Assembly (NCBI GenBank): GCA_050084985.1
Contig: JBITNC010000001.1
Coordinates: 30,504,001-30,568,000 of the forward strand
Source of the DNA: Nageia nagi
Taxonomy: Eukaryota > Pinophyta
Direction: 5' to 3'
Length of the DNA: 64,000 bases
The notes under the pieces are model-generated. The model did not search any database. It was not told where the DNA came from and was given only the letters and a program-made list of their open reading frames with translations. Below are positions 12,392-22,800 of this stretch, piece after piece (the first letter of the stretch is position 1; each line of letters opens with the position of its first letter). The translations under genes and the position numbers were made by a program.

Positions 12392-12496
12392 GTACATCTA
12401 TCTTATCTTATTTTATCTTATCATTTTTTTCTTCTTATCTTATATTATTACTCTTAGAATATCTTGATTCTTAATTTCTTATCTTTTGTTACCAAG
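12392..12496 (+). other. Inferred intron 2 of the hAT transposase pseudogene
   Basis: The stretch runs from 'gtacatctatc' to 'gttaccaag' and is rich in TCTTAT words. Upstream text reads VKEVVDQERIIMR and downstream text reads YIYNKTTILSMMKR, which are adjacent in hAT family proteins. A ~105-base intron is the simplest explanation. Confidence 0.6.
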
Positions 12497-13779
12497 TATA
12501 TTTATAATAAAACCACTATTCTTAGTATGATGAAGAGGTACACCAATGATAGGGAATTATTGCACCCAAGAGTTACATGTTTTTCCTTCAATTTCATTAG
12601 CCTTTAATCAATATTTCAAAACATGCATGAGTTGCACTCAATGATTATTTCTAGAGAGTGGAGTGATACAACCATGAGGATGACACCATAGGGTATGGTC
12701 ATGTCTTTATTTATATCCAAGGATGATTTTTGGGTGATGCTCAAAGAGATTCATAGTGTGGCATCACCACTTGTACTATTCCTTCATTTGGTTGATAGTG
12801 ATAGGACCACTGTAGGCTATTTGTATGAGGCTAATGCCATAGGGTTAGGGTCAAAGAGGCCATAATGCATTATTATATTGACCACCATGATGAGGATAAT
12901 GAGTTTGGTAATAAGCAAATGGCATTTTGGTATCTCATTGATATGTGTTGTATCACCCTATTCATGGAGTAATGATAATATTTAACCCTATCTTGTATTT
13001 TGCACCAAACTTAAAATACAAGACTGATACTCATGCTAACTTGGGACTTACAAAATGTGTAGCTAGTATGGTTCAAGATCCTACCACTTAATGACAAATC
13101 TTCAAGGAGTTTGAGTTAAACAAGCACCCAAGAGACCTCTTTGGGTATCAATTTGATAGAGACAACATTTCATGATTGCTCTATGTGAGAAATTTTCAAA
13201 TTTCATGCATTAATTTTAACTTTTAATTTTATGCATTTAGTCATTTAAATATTTAATATTTTATTTGATATTACTACATTTTTTAGAGTTATGGTGGATG
13301 AATTTTGGGGGTGAAACACCTTAGTTGCAAATATTTTCCCCATCCACGTCCTTAGTCAAACATGTAGCACTTCAAGATGTGAGTGCAATTGGAGTGCATT
13401 TGAAATTATTCACTCTAAGAAATGTAATAGGTTAGTAATTTGATTCATTTCAATTGTGATTCCTTTCAAGTTTCAAAATCCAAAGGAAATTTCTTACTTC
13501 ACTTTCAATTCTTAATTTCTCATTATCTCATTTTTTTATGTTAATAGGTTGAAAACACAATGCTTGAATGATATTGTGTACATTTATGTCAACCTATGAT
13601 TGCATGTGAGAAAAAAAAGAAAAACAAGGTTGAGGATAAGCCCATTAGCTTGATTACCATTGAACCCTCATATAGGTTATCTTATTCATTTTTACTCCTA
13701 CCTAGCACCACCTACATGTGATTTTTAAAATATATTGATAGGTCCTATAAAATTGTATTTTTAACTTTTTTTTGCTTTT

Positions 13780-14280
13780 TTGATAATGATGCACCTCTAG
13801 TGGATGTAGTGGTAGATCCAAAGGAGATTTACATGAAGCATTTTGAGAAGAATGGATTGACATGGAGTAGGAATACATGAACTTGTATATGAGGGTAAGG
13901 AGGAGGAGGAGCATATAGTAGATGAGGAATGGGAGAGGAGGAGCATCAACATTTTGATCCATTTCCTTATGGAGATTGATCATGATGTTGGACCTCACTA
14001 GGTTTATGAGCATCAAGTTTACTAAGACAAGAGCCTAATGATTATGACCCACTTGTTTGGTACTAGAGGATTAGGAAAAATCCTTACAAGAGTGTTGGTG
14101 GTAGTTCTAATAGTTTAGGATTGCCTCCTCATAGTGCTTGTACCCCTATGAGATCATCTTTTTAGTCCCATTCACCTACTACACCTATTAGTGGAGCATG
14201 TGCTATTTGTACTGGTAGTACTAGCAGTAGCGATTGATTGATTAGTAAAAGCAATAGAGACCTAGACCACATATATTGAA
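13780..14280 (+). pseudogene. Acidic/Gly-Ser C-terminal tail probably belonging to the hAT pseudogene
   Basis: After an AT-rich gap, + strand text reads DPKEIYMKHFEKNGLTWS followed by Glu/Gly-rich and Ser/Gly/Thr-rich segments up to about 14,250. Such acidic and low-complexity tails are common after the dimerisation domain in plant hAT proteins. The assignment rests on position and composition only. Confidence 0.4.
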
Positions 14281-14887
14281 TCTTGATAAGTCCCTAAGGC
14301 CCACACATGGATTCATTACTCATGAGACATTATATTTAGTTATTTAGTATTATTTGTACTTTGTTGGTGCTTGATAGTGGATGCTTAATGGCATTATGAG
14401 TGTATGGGAAAGTACTAGTAGTAGTAGATTTATAACTTGTGATATGATATAAATTTTGTAGATGCTTTTATTTTTATATATTGATGATATGATTTATGAA
14501 ATATGAATGTGTTGGTAGTTGGTATATGATATGATCATTTATGTGAATGATTTAATCATTTATGGCAATTAGATAATCATATTGCATAGAAAAAGTTTAA
14601 AAAAAATTGCATTTTTAAAAAAAATTCAATGTATCACATTTTTTCTTGAATTCTCCATTTTTTCCCCATCTTTTTATACATTTATTTGCCAAATTTTCCA
14701 TTTTTTGATCATGTATTTTTCTCGTATTTTCCACTTCTTTTCTATTTTTTATTCATTTTTTCCCCATATTTTCCATATTTATGTATTTTTAGAGCAGTAA
14801 ATTTTTATTGTATTCAATGTATTTTAACTATTTATTGGCCATTTTTACATCTTTAGCCCCTAGCTGTATTTTCAAAATAATATCTTT
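14281..14887. other. T-rich non-coding stretch
   Basis: It has long T-rich words such as 'ccattttttcccca' and 'ttttccatattt'. The small + frame at 14,582-14,800 is Phe/Ile low-complexity and is not supported. The hAT right end and the outer end of the Tat element should lie here, but no termini are recognisable. Confidence 0.5.
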
Positions 14888-15946
14888 TTATTCTATAGGT
14901 ATAAGATATGACAATACTTGATCATAAACAACTAAATTCAAAGTGAAATAATATCTCATAAATTTGATATGAACATCTTCAACATAATCTATCAATATTT
15001 TGGGTTTATCATAAGGTCAATGTAGATAGAACCATTGTAATGCATTAATTTTATATTCTTGTTCCATCCACATTTCTTGTGCTTTTACTTCAATCGTAAC
15101 TTTTGAACTAATTATTTTTAATTACCATTCATATGATGTACAATTTTCAAAATATTTCATGGCTATCACTAATTGCATTTCTCTTGGTAAGTCAAAGAAA
15201 TGAACCATAAGTGTAGAAGGAGTTTTTTGAAGCAATTTCAAGTAAACATATCCTTTATATCTATCCATGAAATTTTGAACAGTATAATCAAACTAAAAAT
15301 ATGTTTGTTTTGGGACTTATAATCCTTTTATTTTCAAAGTTTTCCCTGAATGATCATGAGAAGAAGAGAGTAAAAATATTGAATTTAATCAAGAAAATCA
15401 GTTATTTATATTTATTTTAACTCTTATTGATTTCCTTAATTTGGGCATAAAGGTAGGAGAAAAATCATGTATTAACTTTTGATGGCATATGTCTCCCACA
15501 AGCTGATTCATCCAAGTTAGAATTGGATGTAAGATTTGTAGATTTTGAGATGCAATGTCTAAAACCCAATTATTAAAAGTATAATCAAGTATGATTATAG
15601 ATGCTCCAATAGGCCAATATAAGCATAAAAAATTTATTTTATGTATTTTCTCTTGATAATACCAAAAACCTAAGAAATAAACAACCCTATCTATGTAAAT
15701 ATCAAGATTGTCTTTTGTAACAAATATTTTCCATCCATCAAATTTACTTGGATAATTCTTCAAGGTTAGATCTCTTTGTATGTTAATAGGTAATCAAAGA
15801 AATTTTTTTGATCCTTGGAAAGTGAATTTTCTAAGTCTGGATATAGCTCTATCTCCTAGATATCTAGGCTTCTCAAACCATGCTACTTGCCTTATTCCTT
15901 TTCTTTCCAATGGCACATGAATACTCTTGATATTTTTGGTTACCAT
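14888..15946 (-). pseudogene. Extra 352-codon reading frame downstream of Tat integrase, function unknown
   Basis: Read on the minus strand from ATG at 15,946 to TAA at 14,888-14,890, one frame spans 1,059 bases without a frameshift. Seven in-frame stops interrupt it, and all fit C-to-T changes of CGA, CAA or CAG. The protein begins MVTKNIKSIHVPLERKG. Further text includes WFEKPRYLGDRAISRLRKF, ILTWMNQLVGDICHQK, VHFFDLPREMQLVIAMKYFE and EVKAQEMWMEQEYKINALQW. I recognise no catalytic motif, zinc finger or clear membrane segment. It starts 96 bases after the integrase stop (16,043), on the same strand. Additional ORFs between pol and 3' LTR are known in several plant Ty3/gypsy lineages, but I cannot match this one. 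An in-frame TAG just upstream supports the chosen start. Confidence 0.7.
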
Positions 15947-16042
15947 CTATTAAATTTATTTATGTTTATTATTTCATTGTAAAATGTTTAATATTTTATC
16001 TATATATTTACAATATCTATATATATATATAATAAAGTAATT

Positions 16043-17350
16043 TTAACTGTAAAAGGGAAAAAGATGCATGATATTAATTGGTTCATGCTCTTCATTACCT
16101 TCCATGTCAGCTAATTGATATGCCCTTGAACCAAATTATTTTTTAATTATATAAGGTCCTAACCAATTAGTAGAAAATTTATAATGAAGTTTCCTTTCTA
16201 TTCATGAAGTCTATTGATTTTCTTTAAGTACTAGGTCTCCTAGATTGAATTCACAAATTTTAACCCTTTTATCGAAATCTATTTTAATACAATATTGATA
16301 GGTATGCATATTTTACAATGTATTAACTCGTATCTCATATAAAAACAATAATTAATCTAATCATGTTTAGCAAGCTGAATCATTTGTAATGTAATCTTGT
16401 AGAGTAATTCATAGGGATGAAATTTCTATTTTAAGGGAAAAATTGCTTCTACTCCATAATTGAGAGAAAATGGGATTTCCCGAGTAGGGGTTCTAATGCT
16501 AGTATGATAGGTCCATAAAGCATGGAATCCTTGCATGCCAATCTGTATGAGAATTATATTCTATTTTAAGAAAAAATACTCTAAATAGTTTTATTTGTAG
16601 TATCAGCTTGTTCATTCATTTGAGGGTAATAAGGTATCAAAAAACTAATTCTAATACAGTATCCTTCACATAAGGCTAACACTTTTTTGTGTTTGAAATT
16701 ATTTCTATTATCTATTATAATTTGAATAAGAATTCCAAAATGGAAAATGATATGATGCTCTATGAATTATGCTATTTTTAGTCCTTTTATGGATATTATA
16801 GGAATAGCTTCAACCCATGTTTTGAAATATTCTATGGTTTTTATTATAAACTTATGACCACCTAATTGCATGGGCTATAGTGTTTATAATGGTTGATTAA
16901 ACATATTATAATGTTATTGGTATTTAAAGTAATTTTTAATATATTTGATTTAATTACACTCCATAGTAGGCCACTATTAGCCCATATGTATTAGTTATTT
17001 TATGATTGCAGGACCATTAAAATGTCCTTTGCATATTCCATCACATGCACATGACATTGTGATTTTCCCATTTAAAGAATCTAAGTAATATTCCATTGAA
17101 ATATTTATGATATAGTATATATCCTATCATACAAAAGTGGGAAGCTTTTTATTTGAATTCCTTTTTAGCTAATTTCATTAAATCAATAGGTAGAATTCCA
17201 TCTCTTAATAATTTCACTAGTTGGATATGTCATAAATATTTTTCTTCCATTGTAATATCAAGAACCACATGTTCCACCATGTATATTTCTAATAATTATT
17301 AGGTAATTGGAATATTTCAATATGAATGTTTCATGATAAGATTTCTCAAG
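16043..17350 (-). pseudogene. Tat integrase (pseudogene)
   Basis: Minus-strand text shows GHKFIIKTIEYFKTWVEAIP (near 16,860-16,800), a degraded second-Asp region reading IIIDNRNNF, the block YYPQMNEQADTTNKTI (about 16,635-16,590), and a C-terminal tail with LGDLVLKEN, NWLGPYIIKK, FGSRAYQLADMEGNEEHEP and INIMHLFPFYS ending at TAA (16,043-16,045). This tail is typical of Tat/Athila-type integrases. The zinc-binding N-terminus (about 17.2 kb) is badly decayed, and the glutamate of QAE reads as aspartate (QAD). It is inactive. Confidence 0.85.
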
Positions 17351-17439
17351 TATCAAAGATCCAATTGAAGCCATAGCATTGAAAAACCTATTGGTTGATC
17401 TTGATGTCACCTCTAGGTCATATTTCTTAAATAATTATA

Positions 17440-17895
17440 ATAGATTATCTACCAATGTTTTGTATTTTTTGAGTAAAGGTTATTTATATTGGAAAGTTCC
17501 TTTAACCTGATTTATAAGTAACAATAAATAACCAATGAATTTTACCTTTCTTAGCTTTAATTTCATGGCAATTTTTATGGCTAATATCAAGGTTTCATAC
17601 TTAGCATGTTATTGGTACATAGAAAATTAAGTTTGAAGGAATAAGGTATGGGAACCCCTTGTGGTGTTACAAATACAACATATGTACCTCCAATTTTTTG
17701 CATCTAGATCCATCAAAATAAATTACCATATCCCAATCTTCTTCAAAGCCAATAGGAATTTCTATTTCATCTAATTGGAAAACATGCTTATTTGGTAATT
17801 CAATAATGAGTGATCTATCATCATGTATTAGTTCTTCCATAATATAGTTAGCTATGAACTAATATATTATTGATTTTTGACTTTTAAATTGTAAA
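17440..17895 (-). pseudogene. Second (archaeal-like) RNase H domain of the Tat element
   Basis: Minus text contains EEDWDMVIYFDGSRCKK (around 17,740-17,700), matching the WxxYFDGS start of the additional RNase H found between RNase H and integrase in Tat elements. Later pieces resemble the LILALK/AIKMKLKKV and INQVKG blocks with frameshifts. It is the evidence used for lineage assignment. Confidence 0.7.
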
Positions 17896-17899
17896 TAAA

Positions 17900-18200
17900 A
17901 TTTATTCAAGTACATAATCCATTTAGATTTACTTATTTTTTTGATAAGTTTTGTTCACCATATATTTCAATGGATTTGCATTGGTAATTACGTAAGTAGT
18001 ATGATTTAATATATAATATCTTAGTTTCTTTGTTATAAATATAACTACTAAATATAACTTTTCCTTATGCACATAATTAATTTCATAACCAACTAAAGTT
18101 CTATTGAGATAGTATATGCCTTGGTCCTTATGATTTTCATTCTTTTTAACAAGCACAGTTCCTAACATAGATGTGGTAACTAATTTGTAGAGTAGGAATG
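17900..18200 (-). pseudogene. RT-linked RNase H domain of the Tat element
   Basis: An open minus frame at 18,168-17,929 reads LGTVLVKKNENHKDQGIYYL, then RTLVGYEINYVHKEK and NANPLKYMV. These are the conserved RNase H blocks (GAVLxQ, IYYxSRxL, PLKYL) that follow Ty3/gypsy reverse transcriptase. Confidence 0.85.
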
Positions 18201-18399
18201 GTTTCCCTTCCTTATGTGGGACTAAAATTGAAGGTGATAAAAGGTAATATTTTATTTGTCAAATATTTCTTATTATTGATTTCCCTAGTGAAATGTAATA
18301 TCCTTTATTAATAGTTTATTAAATGATTTACATTTGTCCAATAATTATGATATGAAGCATCTTATAGCTTGTAACTTGCCTTGTAGACTTTGTAATTAT

Positions 18400-19200
18400 T
18401 TTATGTTTAAAGGGGGAGACATAATCACTATTATTTTTATCTTATTAGTGTCTACTTAAATTTTTCATCTAGAAATAATAAAACCTAATAATTTTCTAGA
18501 AGTGACCCCAAAAATACATTTCTTTAAATTTAGTCAAATATTATGTTCCAATAATCTATCGAATATTTTTACAAGTAACTTTGGATGGTCTTCTCTAGTT
18601 TTAAATTTAACTAATACATCATCTACATAATATTCCATAACATCATGTATGTAATCATGAAAAATATATGTCCTTTCCTATTGGTAAGTAGCTCCTCCAT
18701 TGTTTAGGCCAAATGGCATTACTTTATAACAAAATGTTCCTCAAGTTATTATGAAAGTTGTTTTATGTTGATATTTTGGTGTTACTCTTATTTGGTTATA
18801 CCCTGAAAATCCATCCATGAGGGATAGAATTTCATGTCCAATAGTAGACTCAACTAATTTTTTTTTTTTTGGCAATGAAAATTCATATTTAGAATAAGCC
18901 TTGTTTAAGTCTCTAAAATCCATGCATATGCAAATTTTTCCATTAGACTTTTTAACGGGTACCATGTTGGAGATCCAATTGGAGTAATCAATAGAATGCA
19001 TGTATTTGAATCTAAGAGTTTTTGTAGTTCCTCTTTTACCATTAATGTTATTATGGGATGCATCTTGCATAATTTATATTTAATTGGCTTAGCATACTCT
19101 TTAATACCAAGGTTATGTACCATTGAGTTTGGATCCAACCCTAGCATATCAATATATGAACATGCAAATATCTTTTTTTTTTTTTTTAGTTTGGATGCAA
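18400..19200 (-). pseudogene. Reverse transcriptase of the Tat element (YVDD retained)
   Basis: Two overlapping minus frames (19,147-18,905 and 19,070-18,741) cover the fingers and palm: KMHPIITLMVKEELQKLLDS, WISNMVPVKKSNGKICICMDFRDLNKA and LMDGFSGYNQIRV, with AFTT-like text. The catalytic YYVDDVLVKF follows at about 18,632-18,605, with YVDD at 18,618-18,629. A frameshift joins the first two frames near 18,990-19,060, and a T run near 18,860 may reflect another slip. It is non-functional but the active-site Asp pair is retained. Confidence 0.9.
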
Positions 19201-20380
19201 ATTATCATATTTAGTTAGTGAATTTATTAATTGAATAATATTTGGATTATTAGGATCATCACTTAAATCAACCTTGATGGTTTCTTCAATTAGCATAGGA
19301 GACCCTTCTTCCAATTGATATGGTGCTAAAATCCAATTGTTATCATTTAGGTTGTATTCTTCATTTCACCTAAATATTGATCCTCCAAGGTTATATTTAT
19401 GGTGAATTCAAAGGTTTGAAGTATAATAAATATATATTAAAATTTTTATATTATGGGTTATTTGGAAATAAGTGTCAAATCTATAGTATCTTCATCTACC
19501 ATGAAGTATGATGAAGAACTACTCATGCTTAATGGACTTAATAGTTCAAACTCATCACTTCTAGATCAATCAAAAGATATTTTTTGAACTTGAATTAGAT
19601 ATTTCTTTGATATCAACCATATTAATTGATACAATATTAGAGAATAAATTTTCCAAATATAACATATGAGATTTTGAATTATCTTGGTTTGATATCCCTT
19701 CAGAGTTTTACATGCTTTTTCATATTCAAGATTTTCTAGTTTGAGTTTGATTATTTCCCAATGAGATTATTTTTAATTTTTAAATTTGTATACCAATCCT
19801 ATTTTATCAATTGGTAATTAGTAATATATGTCTATTGTATAATTAATTTCTTTTTCATAACAATATAAACCATTTCCCTTCCATTTATATTTATTGAAGT
19901 ATCTTTGGATAAACAATCTCACATAAGGTGATATGTATTCTAATGAATTGCAAAATGTACCCTCATGTGGTTTAGGTAAAGAAATGGAGGTGGTTCTATA
20001 AAACCTAAATAAATAGAAAGAATTAATTGATAACTCTTACTCATGGTACTAATTTCCCCACTACATTGGGAGATTCTTTAGGTTTTCCTATATCCTAGGA
20101 GGAAGAAATATTAAATATCACATCATCAATTCCAAATTTTCCTATACCTAAATCCAACAATTTTATTATGATTAGATAATTTTTGATGACTTATACTCTT
20201 ATTTAAAGTCATCACTTTTTGATTATGTATTCATGGGAGATTAAATTTTTGATGAGAAAACATTACTTAATTCATCTAACTTATGTGCTCTTTCTTCCCA
20301 AGTATGTCTTTCTTGTAGTGTGGATTATATTTTTGGTTGTGAACCATAATCAATATTTTGTTGAATTTTGGAAATTTCTT
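19201..20380 (-). pseudogene. Decayed linker between protease and RT of the Tat element
   Basis: No firm motif was found. It lies in pol order between protease and RT. It carries a T17 run near 19,172-19,188 at its right edge and short charged segments on the minus strand. I treat it as decayed pol sequence rather than an independent gene. Confidence 0.4.
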
Positions 20381-20900
20381 GATTTTCAACATATTTTTAT
20401 TTTTAAGTATTGAAGATGAGGAATTATCTTACCCATGCCAGCAATCAATGGTCCTTTTTTTGGTATCAATGTTGTAAAGTAATGAGTAGCTAGTAGAGCT
20501 ACCTCTTTAGGTAAATGGGAACTATTACAATGTGAATATGAGTTTTCATTTATAGGAACACAATGTACTACACTCTTATGAATATACTTCAAAGAATTGT
20601 GATATGTTGATAATACACATTGCATATCTTTAGTCCAAGGTATCCCTAAAATGATATTATATTGTGTGATATCTTATTCAATTACTTGTAATATTATTTG
20701 CATAGTTTTAGATCATACAGTAATAGGAAATATAATTAATCCCATTATTGAATATAAAGCTTCATTAAATGCTTTTAGTTGTAGTGATGGTGCACAAATA
20801 TGTGAAAAGGGAAGGTGCAGATTCTTATATGTTGTTATTGAAATAATATTTATTATTGAACTTTCATGAATCAAGATTCTCTTAAAATTTCTTCAATCCA
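20380..20900 (-). pseudogene. Aspartic protease region of the Tat element
   Basis: Minus-strand text reads LQLKAFNEALYSIMGLIIFP, ITVWSKTMQIILQVIE, YNIILGIPWTKDMQCVLSTY and HNSLKYIHKS. These match the C-terminal half of Ty3/gypsy proteases (GxITLPV..., YNxILGRPWL..., STYHQxLKF). The DTG catalytic loop upstream (near 20.9 kb) is not clearly preserved. Confidence 0.8.
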
Positions 20901-21149
20901 TCTTAGTTATGATGTACAAAGGTGGATCTTTACCATGTGCCTAATTAAAATATTTAACTTAATGATCATATAAAATAATATAGGTTTTTAGCTTGTTTTA
21001 ATGTTTCTTTCAAAAAACATGAAGCTTTTAGGATCATTTATATCTAGTTTCATTATTTGTAGTAATTGATTCATTTCATCCCTATGATTCTTGGATTGTT
21101 GTAGTAACTCAAATAAATATATTTTTACTTGTGATTTTTTTAATTATTG

Positions 21150-22800
21150 ATGAAATATCTCTTCACATATACTTTAGGTGGTTCTTGCTTAGGTATGTGT
21201 GGTTGTACAACAACCTCATCTTGTTGGTTGTCTAGAATTATATTTTATCTTCCTTATACTTTTTGAGATCTTACAATGATATTGATCATTCCTATGAATA
21301 TTGAGTTTTCATAACTCCAATTATATGTTACTTGATTCTCATGTCAATGTAATGAAATATTACTAACTTGATATTGAGGGAGAGGGTTTTGATAGATTCC
21401 TAAGTTTTAATTTGGGATAACCACATGATTATATACTTCTAATTTTCCATTATTAATCAAATATTGAATCTTATGTTGTAAGGTCCTACATTTATTTGTA
21501 TCATGAGCTTTTTGATGATGGTAATGAACAAATCCATTTTCATTATGCCACCTACTTTCTTTAGCCTAAGGAGATTTTGGTCTTATATCCAATAAACTAA
21601 TCAGTTGATGATAACATAGTTTTCTTAGAATATAGTAGAGAGATTCTGATAAAGGTGTGAACTTTCTTTTGGGGTTAGACTCCTTTTCCTCATTTTTTGG
21701 AGGGTTTAGTTCTACCTATTTAGTAGTAGAAAATTTATTAGCTTGTAATGGTTTATTTATTTGTTTTGTTTGATTTTTTTTTCTTCACATAAGGTTCCTT
21801 TTTTCTTATTTTTATTTCATCATCTTGATTTTAACCATTTCAATTATGATAGCCTGAGAAATAGCTTCTTCAAAAGCCTTATGTTGTTGCATCAATAGGG
21901 TACTAGCAATATTCCTTAAACAAATTTGAATAAACATATTTATTAATTCCTCTTAGTTTAATGTATAAGGCATGCTTGTCAATATTACCCTCCATCTCAA
22001 GATAAAATTAGTGAACAATTTGCCTAGGAATTGTTGAAGTCTTGTGAGATCAATGATAGAAGTTTTATATTTAATATTGATCATAAAGTGTTCTAAGAAT
22101 ACATTTGCTAATTGAGCATATGAACTAATAGTGTATTCTATTAAGATGTTATACTAATTCATTACTTTTCCAACAAGCATCATAGGAAATGTATGTAGCT
22201 TTAGTACATCATCATTAGCAATTACATAACTTGAATACTTGAATTTTTTATAATGTTCTTTGCTATCTTACTTTCCTTTAAATGGTTATATTTTTAGAAT
22301 TTCAAATTTAAAAGGAATATCCTTTCTGGGAACACTAGATGAATAGGTTCATTAAAAATTATTTCTTATGATACCTTTTATTTATCTTGCATATACAATT
22401 CACTTTCAATTTCCATTAATGTTTTATTAAGATCATCCTTTTCTTCTAGTTGACTTTGATAAGTAGGTTATTCATCATTCCTATGATCCACTCTTTCTTC
22501 TATTTTGAGAACAATTTGTACCTTGGTTCATAAGGTGTCTTAGCATCATAATAAATCCCATTATATAGTGGAGAGGGAGGTGGATGTTGATGCAATGGTC
22601 ATAGGGGTAATTATGATTTATGAGAATAATGTGGTTGTCCCTTATCATTGCATGGAGGCAAATGATGTTTATGAAATTATTTTTTCAATTTCTAAGTGAA
22701 ACTTCTTTTCTCTTAGCCAAATAAGGATCTTGATGCACCATGTGGTGATAAAGATCATGATTTGGGTTATCCTTTTATATCTCTACCCAACCTTTGATTA
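21150..22800 (-). pseudogene. gag region of the Tat element
   Basis: At about 21,540-21,430 the minus strand reads NGFVHYHHQKAHDTNKC followed by RTLQHKIQYLINNGKLEVYN. This resembles the gag nucleocapsid-end signature (CxFHxxxGHxTxxCxxLxxxIQxLIxxGxL) common in plant Tat/Athila-type gag. Upstream text (about 22.5-21.8 kb) has the spacing of a capsid domain but is heavily decayed. Confidence 0.65.

Larger units (their letters stand above)
11165..13640 (+). pseudogene. hAT-family transposase pseudogene (BED finger, DUF659, hAT C-terminal region)
   Basis: The N-terminal segment (about 11,270-11,490) matches the shape of a BED zinc finger in which the cysteines are lost: VTIKRFKRHISRRPRSNVK, then LDSIIERKE. 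Next come FYY-like text with IDAMANARPRYVGPTHKKYKG (about 11,710-11,850) and the DUF659 block (11,995-12,340) with LSNGWSD, LINLLLYSKYGTIFKKSIDASD, VVQVIKDNASSYV and CHCIDIILEDIGK. The central region (12,495-12,860) has YIYNKTTILSMMKRYTNDRELLHPRVT, DDFWVMLKEIHSVASPLVLFLHLVDSD and GYLYEA. The C-terminal dimerisation region starts near 13,290 with WWMNFGGETP. Stops mostly sit where Gln or Arg codons are expected. Two GT-AG introns are inferred. It is not functional. Element ends were not found. Confidence 0.85.

Noticed and set aside
17929-19147. Endogenous pararetrovirus RT
   Set aside because: The RT is followed by two RNase H domains and an integrase and is bounded by an LTR and primer site, which fits a Tat retrotransposon rather than a plant pararetrovirus.
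18996-19214. 72-codon + strand frame
   Set aside because: Antisense to the reverse transcriptase.
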